The notes below the pieces were generated by a model, which ran no database searches, was not told the DNA's origin, and saw nothing but the letters and a program-made list of their open reading frames with translations. From Prinia subflava (taxonomy: Eukaryota; Chordata; Aves; Passeriformes; Cisticolidae): 64,000 nt of DNA. Each line of letters opens with the position of its first letter. Positions within the stretch are counted from its first letter, which is position 1. The stretch is taken from positions 39,688,767-39,752,766 of the forward strand of contig NC_086251.1 of assembly GCF_021018805.1 (NCBI RefSeq). Direction: 5' to 3'. This document shows, piece by piece, positions 47,419 through 60,345 of the stretch. A program made the translations under genes and the position numbers.

Positions 47419-50400
47419 TGAGAAAAGATAATATCTTCAGACACTATTTCCTTGAAATCTGGAGAGCTTACTTCTTCTTAGACTTTTGGACTGTTCCAGA
47501 ACAATCCAATACATAATATTTTACATTTATTCATACCTCACTAAGGCCCTACCCGCTGGGCATTTGGAATATCATAACAGTTACAGCTCTTTCTAAGTTT
47601 CATTCTTGTACAGTACAAAGGAAATGAGAAAGCAAAACTAAGATTTAATTGTGCCATTGCCTGAAGCGTTTAAGGAATTTTGTTAAACAGTTAAACATGC
47701 TCTAGTGCCACAGCTGGAGGATAAGGCTCTTCTTCATGCCAGTGATGTCTGTCTTTCTTTTCATGCTTGACAAGCTTAGAAACAATTACTAATGCAAAAT
47801 TTCAGAAGTGTCACTTCAGTTGCTTTGAGGGAACAAACATGAAAAGTACAGTTTGAGAAGCTTAAAGAAAGATCAGCTGAAGTTCAGACTAGCTGCTCTG
47901 AGGAGAGCTTAAACTCACAGAAAGGTTTGCAGTAGTCTAGTCAGATGAGGGAAACAGCAGCTTCTCATCAGTTATATTATTTTGTATAAGAAATTGTCAG
48001 TTTGAATGTCTAACCAACAGTCACTCTGTGTCTGTACTTTCAGCTTACAGTCTCAGGAAAACTGTGACAGTTCACATTTACACACATTTTCACTCAGTCA
48101 TTGATAGTTCCCTCTACACAACAGGGGGGCTTAGGAGCAGGCATACATGCAGTGCTTTGGGAAGTATATTTTATTAAGATCTCATTATGAAGTTACCACA
48201 GTAACTTCATAATTGCTTTATAACAGTCCAACACAGTAGAACAAGAGCTGCTCTGGAAGTTGGGTGGTGGGACCAGGTAGGCACCAGGCTCTGCTCCCTG
48301 GCACAGCTTCCTCCCCAATGGACTGTGCCACCTGTGTTTGGCTTCACAGGCAGCTTTCCCTTCCTCCCACATCTCTCACCACTCCAGCACAGCCCCCCCA
48401 AGAGGGTGGCCATGAGTTCCTAGTACATCTTTAGCTACCTCTCTCTGGAATCCTGAGTGAGCGTGCAAAGGAAAGGAGACCTGCTAGACCTCCCAGCCTG
48501 GAACTTCATTGCTGCTTTTGTTATAGCTTTTCCTTTCCTAATGCCTTGTGATAAGAAAACAGCAGGAAGGATACATTGTAGGTTTCATTAACCCTTCCCC
48601 TTTGGAAAGCTGGATATCAACTCTTGTTTACACTTCAGGCTCCATTTCCATCCAGGTACAGCAGGATCCCAAAGGGTTTAGGCAGGAATAAACATTTTTG
48701 GCAGTTTCTGGGTCTCAGTCTCAGACTATTGCAATGTTTCTCCCTTTATCTGAGAACAAACATCTCGTCTTAGCTTCTGAAATATAGCTGGGCTCTCTTA
48801 CAAGCTCAGTGTGCTGCTCAGAGTTGACTTGCCAAAGTTTACACACAGGTCTTCTGTTGTTCTGGTGCTGCTGAACAATCCTCCCTGTTTCTCTGTTTCC
48901 TGTCTGTGGATGAGCTTCTTGGTGGACAAGAAAATGTGTTGCTGTCTCAAGCCCTGATCCTGCCAGGTGAGAAATGCCCTCAATTCTTAATAAATCACAC
49001 TCCAACAAATGCTGAGATTGTGCATACACTGTAGGAACAGAAATTAGCACATAGCTCCGTGTTACTCACTAGGCACTATAAGACATGCTGCTGTTCTAAA
49101 TCCAAATGCCTTCTGCATCAGGAGCTTCCATAGCCCTGGCAGGAGGCTTTCATTTCCCTGGTGGAGGTCACTGCCCTTGGTCTAATCCTGAAATCGGGCT
49201 CCTGGGAAAGAAGTGATTATTTTTCCTGTCCTTGCATAAAATTAATATTTCAATGTTTTACCAAATGGCTGTTTAATGTAAAACTCAAACACATTTAGAA
49301 ATAAGTTCCCAATGCTATTTATTCCTTCTCTATTAAACATATGAATTTCCAGCATGGTGTCTTGTCTTCAGCTCTTGAATGTTGTCTACATCTGTAGTTC
49401 TTTGAGTTCTGCAGGGAGGGTATATCAGCTTCAACTGAAAGCAGCAAAAGCACTTTTGTATGTTTTGCTTAATTGGAAGCCAGATGGTTATGAATTCTCT
49501 GCTGGGAGAGACACAATAATGAATGCCCTCCTGAGGGGGAACTGAGCTGATGCCTTTTCCCTGGATGACACAGTGGGTTTGGCCTCCTGTGGCACCATTT
49601 GTGACACAAGCAGAATCAGCACATTTCTGATTCTTGTCTCCAGGTCACATACTTAAATAATATAAGCAAGGTGACTCTTATAAGTGATAAGATCTATAGT
49701 ATTTTAACACATTGCAACAAATCTCTTTATTATCGTAATTTTTCTTAAAATGGAGTGAAATCAGAACTGGGCATGTAATTTTTCAAGATTGTATCTTCAA
49801 ATAGCATCGAAATACTTCATGGAGGTTATCTGATCTCAAATCTCTTTGTGGTGATTAATAAAACATAAGCACAGGCATGAACTGTTTCCAAACTGCTGTT
49901 TACACTTGCTATTGGACAGATTTTCTGAGCAAGAGAGTATGCCACTTTCTTGTGTTAAAAAATGTCAGTTTACATTATGTTGAGCATTCATGTTATAGCA
50001 CAAACAATTTATAACATCATGTCCTTTTTACCCAGTAAGTGCAATGTACTAATATTGTTTTGCAGTAAATATTTCTAATTCCTTTGCTGTACTAATAACT
50101 GCAGGAATATTAAGAAAAGCAATCATCAATATAACACATTTAATTTAAGGAAAACTAGATGCTTTTAACAGCTGCTCTTTTACTCTGTGATTAGACTACA
50201 TATAAGTCTTAGGTAAAATTAATAAGGGAGAACTGCAATGTTCAGAAATTGACACCATGCAAGGCTCAGCACATCCTCGTCTGTGCAGGTTTTACGGACA
50301 AGCTGTGCTGGGAAAAAAACGAGGAATGAAGTCATCCTCCTTTTTTTTCTCCTTCTCACAAAATATTTTTGAATTCTTGGGCAGACCACCCAGATCCCAG

Positions 50401-53400
50401 CCCAGAGATGTGCAAAACAGTTTTAGGGTGTGGTGTTACGTAAAGGGTACTTCTGTGGGATTAAAAACTGAAAACACATTTCTTAATTGTCCTGTGCTGG
50501 TTAGCAGCGGATGAAAATCCTCTTTGCACAGGACTGGCAGGATGACAATTCCAGCTCAGAGAGTCCTGGAGCCAGTGTATAACATTTCAGTAAACTCCTT
50601 CCCCCTGAAGTGACTGCAATCACAACATTTGCAAGGGGAAAAGGAGGAAAGCAAAGAAGAAAATAGTAAAGTCTTCAAATAATCTGATTTAAAACCCAGA
50701 AGTGCATTTGCCTAGAAATAACAGTGACAATGAGACTTGAACCAGGATGGTATAGAGATGAACAATATGGCTGTGGTATCAAGGGTACCATCTAGCAATA
50801 ACACTCATCACTTCCATGCTCTGAATACAAATGAGTATTTCCTGTACTGTTGTCATTACAAATCTCTTTTTTGTTTCAGGTATTACTTTCTCAAGCTCAG
50901 ATATATTCTTAATTAAAATCAGGTAGAGAAAGCTCCAAGGGCAATCTACAACAAAGACCCAGAACAAATAATAAAGGCTTCAATAAGGGTAGCACTGAAG
51001 ATTTTTCCAGTAGGTTTAGTTCAACAATCAGCTGTTAAAGACAGAAGAGTGTAACTTAAGTCTTTTAGTCTCATAAACTGAGTATCTTCAGAGCTTTACC
51101 AAGGAATTAGTTTGGCTTTACTGGTGTTGCTTCAGCCAAATTACCAGTGAAATTAACCACCCCTATAGATGAATCCCCACCTACTACAGAATTTTGCCAG
51201 ACTTCTGTCAGATACAAGACACCGCAGGTCAGTAAATACTCAGTATTACAAAAAAACTTTTCGCTGCCTTTATCACTTTAATGTCAGACCAACCCCACTG
51301 CATCACTTTGTGAAGTCAGCTGAGGAGTCTTCCATTTATATTTGTTTTTAGAGCTTGACCCTGCAGAGTGCCAAATACCATCAGCTTGGGAAGTCCCGGT
51401 GAATTGAGTCACTTTGTGCCCTTCAAGAATAGCTCCTAAATTGAGGTATTAGCTGTACAGTCATGAGGTACCTTGCTTTGCTACCTGAAACAAGCTGCAA
51501 GAACAAGTTACTTGGCTTGAGTCAGTATTTCAGCCTAGGCAGCTTTAAGAAATCATCAGTCAAGGGACAAACTCTTGGGGCACTGAGCCCTCCTGCTGCT
51601 GCTGACCTGGCTGGCCCTAGAGCTGCTCAGCCCTTCACTCTGTGGCTCAGCACTAACTGGATTCAGCCTTTGAGGGTCAGCAGCTGCCTTGCCTTCAAGG
51701 TTAACAGACTTAAATTGCTGCTGAAACATAAAAAGGCTGTCAGCCTTTGTCTCCCCATGCAATTGTAATGCAGCAGTTCTTGCCATAGAAGTCGTGAGTC
51801 GATCAGTCATGATTTTTCTCAACATTGTCTTCAAATGCCCTTGAAAACTTGCCAGTAAGGAGAAAAAAGGGGAGGGAGGGGGGAAGCTTGGCAAGAGTTC
51901 AATGATGAACAGAAGGAAAATATGGGAATAGTGTTTATTTATGGTTAAGGGAAAAGTAAGTGGCAATAATTTTGCTAAACTGGTGAACAATTATGAAATT
52001 AATTCAGTCATAATATCCTGGTGAATGGAAAGCCTCTGACACTGAGTTGACAGCTTAACAGTAAGAAGATGTAAGTCTTAATGAAACATATAATAATGCA
52101 AAGTTTTTCTTGATGGATTCCCCTTTCAAATTCATAGGTGAATTGTCAGTGGTCTAGACCTTAATCACATAGAAATGAGGGAATGAGCCTCCTCCCAAGA
52201 GTCTTACTTGCTTGGGCTGTGTGGGGTTTACTGCTGTTGTCTAAATGTAAGTGCCATTCAAGACATCCCAGGGGTATCTGAGATATCCACATGCAGATAT
52301 GACACAGGAGCTAGGAAATATTTGAAGAGACAATTTTCTGCCAGACATCTGTCTGAAATGTTTACATTTCACTATAAGACTGCAGCCAGAAAGCAATGGG
52401 CTATGGTGGAGCTGACTTCAGCCAAAAGCACATCATTTGGGATAAAAAAATGACACAAAATGTTGACTCCTGGATCTTCCTATTTCTTCCAGAATTTATT
52501 CCAAAATATTACTTTTATTGCCCAATGAAATGTAACTGTGTGTATGGGAGAAGATATAGCAAATGGCAAAGGAAGATTTTTGTTACTTTGTTAGTTTGAT
52601 TTCCCCTGTGCTAGATGCTTTGATGTCCCAAGATTCCAGCTGTGGGTTGAGAGTGACTGGCTGCCAGACTGCCTTACAGCCACTATCTCACTTTTCCTCC
52701 TCAGCAGGGTAAAGAGTGTGATGAAAAAGCTTGTGAGTTAAGATAAAAAACAGGGAGATCACTCAGCAATTACCATCATGAGTAAGATAGGCTTAACTTG
52801 GGGAAGATTAATTTAATTTACTAGAGTAGAATAGTGAGACACAAAGACAAAGCTAAAAGACAAAAAACTAAACCCAGCTTTCCCCACCTCTCCTTTTTAT
52901 CAGGATCAATTTAACTCCTTTGTGACTTTTCTTCCTTCTCCTCCCTCCTGCAAGTGGAATGGCTTTTGAGGAATGGGGGCTGCAGGCAGCTTATAACATT
53001 TTGTCTCTGCTGCCCTTCCTCCTCTTAATTTTCCCCAGCTTCAACATGGGAGATGGCAGTCTTCATAAACAGCTTCAATGTGGAAGCAGGAATAACCTTT
53101 GTGCCTAGACAGTTGTTTCTCTCACATTTTTACCATTCCATTCTCACAGCTGCTATGAAGTGATTTTTACCCTTTTAAAAATGCTTTCACAGAGGTTCCA
53201 CAAGCTTGACTGAGCTTTGTGGAGCCAAGGGTCTGTTTTGAAGTCAGCAGGAACTGGTTCTGCCTGGGATGGGGCAGTCCCTGGTGCATTCTCACAGAGA
53301 CCACCCCTGCAGTCCCCCTTACCCCCTCCACCCCCAGTATAACCTTGCCATGGAACTTCATCAGCATCCCCCTTAAGGAGTCCCAGTGCTGTGTAAAACT

Positions 53401-54469
53401 CAGAGATAAGGATATGGTTGAGCGCAGCTAGTCAGGATTATTGTGACAGTATCTGCATTGCTTGAAGTTCCACTGAAGAACCCAAATACACCCAAACCAC
53501 CCAACATACAACAAAAAAGGACCATGATTTGTTTCAGGTCCTCGAATAACTGAATCCCTTTCCAAACTTTTAGGTCACCCTGGAAAGAACATTTTCAGAA
53601 ATATCTGTCAAACTGAAAGCACTTCCCTTAAGTGATAATAACTGGTTTGGAACTTTGTGTAATGAGAAGTTGAACAGGTATTCAATAAATGAAATAATTT
53701 GTTACTCTATTAGTCTTCCCTTTTACCTCCAAAATGCTAAGCAACAACTTATATGTTTTCTCAGTTGCGTATCTGCCTTTATCTCCTCATTGTCCACCTT
53801 CACTATGACTTGTGAAGGTAACAAAAGAAAACTTTTGTCCAAAAGAAACTGGTGAAATAATTCAAAAGTAAAGTATTTCATAGTGTTTCTCCCATATTTA
53901 GATCCTCACCAAGATCTGTTATTAGAAGCTTAATCTGAATAATTGTGGTCTAGATGGCAATTTTTTATCTGGCTGAAGGAGTCACTTTACAATTAAACTC
54001 ACAGCTGGTTGCTCCAGTAGGTCCTTGCAGTCTTCTGGCTGTACACTGGCTCCTCTCCAGTGTCTTGTCTCTGTGATGTACAAGGCTGCTGAGTGGTGCA
54101 AAGGAGAGACAGTGTTCCCTGCCTTGGTTCCTTGTGTTGAGCTTTTCGTAGGGACAAAACCTCAAAACTCATCTCTGCCAGTAGGAACATATTGAAGGAG
54201 TCTCAAGGTGTAAAACCAGGTTTGAACTTTTCCTTCATTCAGAGCAATTACAAGTATCTCTCATCATTAGCATAATGATAATAGAAGCTTAATTATCTCA
54301 ACACTTCTGCCAAATGTGAGGGGAATTAGGTGGTGGGTTCAGAAGTTGCTGGCAGAGATGTTCACCTAGGCTGCTAATGAGACTGCATGGAAAATGGTAC
54401 TCTTGCCAATTTCAATTACATTGCTAAGTATGACTTTTATATAAAATAGTTTGCTATAAATTTCGTAGT
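47419..54469. other. Intergenic, no gene recognised
   Basis: AT-rich unique DNA with slightly GC-richer patches near 48.24-48.42 and 53.2-53.35 kb. Contains a perfect 13 bp hairpin at 48184-48213. Frames of up to 144 codons (51556-51990, minus) show no domain. Confidence 0.5.
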
Positions 54470-54480
54470 GTGACCTAAAA

Positions 54481-54620
54481 GGCAGGGCTTTGGACTGGGC
54501 TTAGAACTAAAGTCCATTTCCAGTTCTGTTGCAGATCTGCATAGTGTCTATAGAAAACTTTTGGTCTCTTGGTTTCTGCATCTGTTAAACATCTTTGGAG
54601 AAGATCCCTTTCAAGTCATA
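54481..54620 (+). repeat. Possible MIR-type SINE relic
   Basis: Decayed similarity to a mammal-wide/amniote MIR core: ggactgggc..., then ccagttctgttgcaga, then ggtttctgcatctgttaaa. The order fits, but identity is low and no CORE alignment was run. Confidence 0.3.
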
Positions 54621-57600
54621 CTTTGAAATCTGACTTCAAATGTGTATTGCTTTTGAGGACTTAGACATTATTATAGGGAGTATAGAGGGAAAACCAATCT
54701 GTGTGCTTCTGAGTTTGACAAGATCTGAGTTACAGCAGGCCTCATTTATGTTATAACAGAAGCTGGCCACTAGAAAAGAACTACAGTGTTTTTACTCTTT
54801 ACTAATGTCAACCTAAGATAAAGGCATTTTCTGCACTGTTGTCACAAGTACTGCATTACTGCAGAAATATGTAGAATTTATTTCATAGCCATGACACTGT
54901 TCTTCTGAAGTATGATTTTTGTGGCCCAAATCAAGGGGATTGTAATTTAAATAACAATAAGTTTTGTCTAAACAGGAGGTTTTCCTTTCTGTAAAAAATT
55001 TAAAATGTAGGGAAAAGCTACACATATAAAACTCTTTACTGTTTCAAAGTCTTAGTAGCTTATCAGACATTTTTTTTTCTTTCAGGATCTCCCTATTTCT
55101 ATTAAATTGTTTAATGTTATTTGCTTCATGGCTTCAGTACTGAAAACAGCCATGCACTGTCAAAATGGCAGATGGCCAGAAACCAGACAGCTTTCCACGA
55201 ACACATGTAATTCTGGGCCATATACACTCTAGATAAGCAAGGAAAGTATTTTGTATGAGTGCTGAAAAATAAAACATATGTACTGATGTCTAAACTGCCC
55301 TAAGGACAGGAATAAAACTAGTATCATGTTGTTCTTCCAGCTAAGTTCCTATGGGAAGGCTTTTAAAAGCCATTTGTTTAAACATTTTTGAAGATCGCTG
55401 TCTTGGGTTATATCTGTCTTTTTCACACTGAGAACCCTGACCTCTTATCATGTTCTGCCTAGTTGTTGAAAATTTCTGGAGACAACTGTTTTTTGATATT
55501 AAAAATTAATGCCCAGATAGATCCACCTGGGTTCCAGTACATAAGTAAAATTAAGCAAAACCCAAGAAGAAAAAGTCCACGTTTCAATCTCCTGATGCCA
55601 GGGCTATTGGCATATATTACTGCTACTTAAAAGCATCTGGGCATGAAACCTAACATTTTCCAAGGACTCTTGTTTGCTTTGTGCAGAATAAGATGGCTTC
55701 CAAGCATTCCCACATTGCTGGATTATCTTCCCATTAGCAAGAGAGGGACAATTGTGTGATTTGTCTGAAAGTACCTGTCCAAGTTAGGTGAAACAAAATA
55801 ATTTTTAGTGGTCAGAAGGATGTGTTTTAGTAGCATTTAGTCTTAAAATAGGAGATTTTGTTGGTGACAAGCTTCTCTGCTATAGATATTCTTCAAATTT
55901 ACTTGATCTGGTAAATTCCTGCTGAGTCTAAGTGCCATTTCTAATCGTGCAGACCTATTTTAAACTTCTAGATGTGCATTAATATATGGATAAATTGCCT
56001 GGTTCACGTACAAGTGTGGTTTTTGTCACCTTTGTCAGGAGACACTGAGTCCAGTAGCTAGAGAGAAACAGAGCTGGAGCAGCTCCACAGTCAAGCTTCC
56101 TTGGTCAAGCCAGTACCATGTATCCCTTGTGGGAACACATGTGTAGACCTGATACACACACGTAAGCATGGATAGGCACACAAATTAACACAGACAGGAG
56201 CACTCATGCAAACACAAACTGCCTAACCAAAGATATTCTGGACAGGAAGAGGTGAACAACATTCTAGGTGCTCAAGGCAACAAAGAATTCACTATACCTT
56301 TAAAATTATTGAATTTGTTGTAGTTTAGATGTGAACTTTTAGAAAATAGTTTTAATATTCTCTGCTTTTACAAGGTTAATTTTTTTATGGCTTCTTGATC
56401 ACACAGATATCTAATCAACATCCAGATTTAGCTTTTGAAAGCATTTACTTGCCCTTTGGTTTCCTTCAATGTTATTACAGTGTGTAGTTTAAATCTTCTT
56501 TAATCTGCTTCAATTCTGGCAGACTGATTAATAAACATTAATTATAAAGATGCTGAGTAGGCATTATGAAAGAAGAGGATGAAGAGGAGGTAATGGCTGG
56601 GGAAGGGAGGATAAAGTGTAGTGATCTTTCCAGTCTGATATGTCACTCTCTGTGAGTATGTCTTTATGTTCCCTGTTATATCAAGTCCAGCAAGCAATCA
56701 CAAATAAGTAACCCCTGACTTCTGCTGTAACACAGCTGGAGCTTCCTCTCCTGAATTTGCCTACCTGTCTCAGTCTCTGCTCTCCCCTGTGACAGAAAGT
56801 TACAGACCTTGTCCGTCATGGGTTTGCCATCTGGTTATACCTCACACTCAGCAAAGCCCTGCTCGTGAGCACACTCACCTGCTGCACCCCTGAGCTTGGA
56901 TTTTCCTCATTACCCAACACACTGGTGGCATCCTTGAGCTCATAAGCCAGCACAACATTGCTTCATCCATCCGAGATGGGCAACTTTTGTGCCAGACCCT
57001 GGCAGTGAGGATGGGCCTTGGTGGGAACAAATTGCACTACCCACTTTTGTCTTCTTGTCTGTGAGTCTTTTGACTCTTGGTTGAATAAAGTTAAAAAAAA
57101 GAAAGACTGCTTAACTAAACACAAAACCACCAAAACCCATCAGTTTGTGCCTCTGAGAGCTCAAGAGACAGTGTCAGCAGAGGAGAGTGGTGCGATACAG
57201 CAGAAAGAAAAGCTAAAGAGAACATAGAAATTTGTGGAAGAGGAGAAACTCATCTTCCAAGTCAGAAAAGTGAAATAAGGACAACATACTCCAGGAACAG
57301 AAGTAGAGAATAAAAATCCTGCTAATGGATCATATTCATTCAGGAAGATATATTTAGTCCTGCTGAAAAGTGGTAACAAATATTTACAGGTACAAATTGT
57401 GATTTGTACAAAAATATGTAAAAGCATGTCCCTTATTTATCTTTCCTCATAAATCAAACCAACACAGCATACAATTTCCATATTTATTCATTTGACAGTA
57501 TGATTTTGTGGATGAACTGGTGGATTAACTTACTGTTGGTCTGAAAAACCCCTTAAAATAGGGTACTATGAGAGATGAAAAACTTCAGCTTTGGAAGCAA

Positions 57601-59330
57601 AATCCTGTGTCTCTGTTTCTCCTATGATGACTGCCAGCTGCTTTCTATGTCCTTTCTATGGCCACTGTTCCTTTATTACACCAAACAAACCCTCCTCTTT
57701 GCTATATTAAGCCATTAAGTTGTTTTTCTAAAGCTTCACTCAGCAGTGATATCACTCACTGAGAAAGGTAGACCTTTCACCAGCCACTATTTTTGCCATA
57801 AAGACCTAAAATCCTGCAAATAGTTACACAGTCATCCCTTGGCTCTGGTACTGGAGCAAGCTTAGGAAATACAGATGCTTCTTTTTCTCTGGTCAGGGGT
57901 TTCTCCTATTGTGTTGGGCAAATGGCTTAGGCCAAGAGTTAAAAACATGGCTTCCATTTAGATGTCTTAACTTGAAAAAATTTTAACTGTTTTTCCAAGA
58001 AAAGGAGCTAAGGATATGCAGGAGGCACCAAATAATTTTTAAATGCTACATTTTCCTTCCCATCCTTTATTTTTTTTTCCATGCCATAGTTATTAGCATT
58101 TGTAATGAATGGAGTAGCTACAAAAGCTGAGAATTCAAAGTTAAAAACAAATCTCTTTCAGAAAGCCCTGATTTAAACCCTTAAGTTTGGTGTTCTCAGT
58201 GCTCATTAGTCACTTTTAGACCTCTTAGTATTCATCTTGCTGGGTCTCAGCAGGACAGGCATAGTACAAATATATTTGCATCTAACAGAGTTGTGCCATA
58301 GAAAGACTTGGAATAAAACAGACCTCTGAACTTCAGAGATGACTAAGTGGCAAAAGTTTCTGTCATCTTTCCATGAAGGCTTTACTGCAGGGTCATTATC
58401 TTTCCCTTTTTATATTACATGCCCTACTCGTTTTAGAAACAGTCTTCACTGTATTTTAATGTCTTCTAGTTTGTTTATTTTATAATGGAAGGACATAAAT
58501 TTAGATAGCTGCAATGACCAATTACTTTTTCTGTGTTATTACACCATAGTGTTTTACTTTTGTGTCTTCAATTTCGCAGTGGATTAGAATGTGTTTCTAG
58601 TTCACTAGCAGAAATTGGCATCTGTTCAACAAACTATCCCAGAGATATAGTCCTTCTTATGGAGGTGATATTCTAATACTTCCTTCCATTTTCAAAGTTA
58701 TTTTGGGGCATTCAAAGTCAGTTTTATTAAGCTGATAGATCAAGAGTGGGGATTTAGGCACAGAAAATTTCAACACTGCTGAACCCAGCATATGAGTCTA
58801 ACCCTCACAGATCATTTACACTGCTGAATTATGTGTCTAGGCATAGTATTTCATAAGCCTCTTAGGTCCTCCTGGCTTCATCCCAAAAAATAGAACTTCT
58901 GGAAGACAGTTTTTGTTCTCCCTAGACCCCATTCTATTGTACTCATGGATACAACTCTGTGAAAAGGCTTCTAGTCTTCATGAAATATTACTTTCACATC
59001 CTGGTTAATTCTAGATTAATCCAAGAGGCACTGTCAAAAATCCACTTCTATACTTCACCTGACAAAAAATGACTAATGATTATTTGGCAGTTACGGCATT
59101 TAAATATTGGTAGTCTTCCTCTAAAGCTCTTATGTTTCATTATTTAATATTTGATTGTTTTTACTTTGTATAAATGTGCAATCAATTTGCACCTAGTTAT
59201 CCACTTGTCACTTAACTCCCACTTACAGTTTTTCACACTGCTGTTCTGGATAAGCATGAATTAAAGTTATTTAGCCATTTGGATGAAATATTTTTGCTTG
59301 AAAATTCTTCTTATCCAGAAACATTGATGT
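54621..59330. other. Intergenic, no gene recognised
   Basis: AT-rich unique sequence, with a GC-richer patch at about 56.74-57.0 kb. No supported gene, RNA or mobile element. Confidence 0.5.
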
Positions 59331-59333
59331 AAT

Positions 59334-59475
59334 AATAGTAATAATTATAATAATAATGGTGATAATAGTGATGTTGGTAATAATAATAAAAGTAGCAACA
59401 ACAAAATAATATTAATAATAAAAATAAAATAACAGTAATAAAAATAATAAAAAATAATAAAAAATGATAACAAGA
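59334..59475 (+). repeat. AAT-rich imperfect trinucleotide microsatellite
   Basis: Runs of AAT/ATA with scattered GTG, AGC and AAA interruptions, then a GAAGAGGATGAAGAAG purine stretch. Simple sequence, impure and therefore fairly old. Confidence 0.85.
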
Positions 59476-59879
59476 AGAGGATGAAGAAGTAATATTCTAA
59501 CAAAGTAAGAATAAATTAATAATGCAAACTACTGATTAAAGATAGTAGCATCCATTCCAGCTATTACATCCAGATATCCATTGTTTTGGAAGGAAGATGT
59601 GATGGCAGGGTTTCTTATGAGCCTTTAAAATATCGGCATTGAAAATGGAAAGGAAAAAACCAGCACTGGCTAGACCTCTGACTGAAAGTTGGAAAAGGAT
59701 TATCAAAAGGCAGGAGCTGTGAAAAAACACAAAAAAGCTTTTGAAAGAGGAAGCATGATAATAGCATGATAATTTCTCCATAGTAATTCTGGTACAATAA
59801 ATTTTAATAATACTAATGTATTTTTATAAGGAGTAGGCAAGAATAGTAACATCCTCATCACAGAAAGGACATTGATGAA

Positions 59880-60345
59880 GTAGATTAAATCCAGAGGAGG
59901 GCCACAAAGATGGAGGAATGGAGGAACTCTTCCATGAGGAAAGGCTGAGAGAATTGGGATTGTTCAACCTGGACAAGAGAAGGCTTCCAGGGGATTGTAT
60001 TGCAGCCTTTCAGTACCTAAGGGAGGACTGTAAGAAACAGTCAGAGGGGAACAGTTCACAAATACTTGTGAAAACACAAGAGGCAATGTCTTCAATCTGG
60101 GAGGTAGAATTAGATTAGCCATAAGGAGGAAATTATCTGCTTTGAGAGTGGCAAGGCACTAGAACAGAAACTTCTCTGGTTTCCCAGAGAAGTCATGGAT
60201 ATCCCTTCCCTGGAAGTGTTCAAGGCCAGGTTGCACAGGACTCTGAGCAACCTAGTTGAGCAGAAAGTGTCCCTGCACACAGGAGGGGAGTTGGAAGTAG
60301 GTGATACTTTAAGGTCCCTTCCAACCAAAACAATTCTGTGATTCT
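59880..60345 (+). mobile_element. CR1 LINE, 3' end fragment
   Basis: Contains the CR1 3' blocks ccagaggagggccacaaaga, gattgttcaacctggacaag, agaaggcttccaggggat, ccctggaagtgttcaaggcc and taaggtcccttccaacc, ending in attctgtgattctatgg. It is 5' truncated with small internal changes. A perfect 10 bp inverted repeat with a 4-base loop (60170-60193) lies where CR1 normally reads a plain cccagagaagc-like stretch, suggesting a local inverted duplication. Confidence 0.93.

Noticed and set aside
51556..51990. 144-codon minus frame
   Set aside because: No recognisable domain, and a comparable opposite-strand frame (51463-51768) overlaps it; chance is the simpler explanation.
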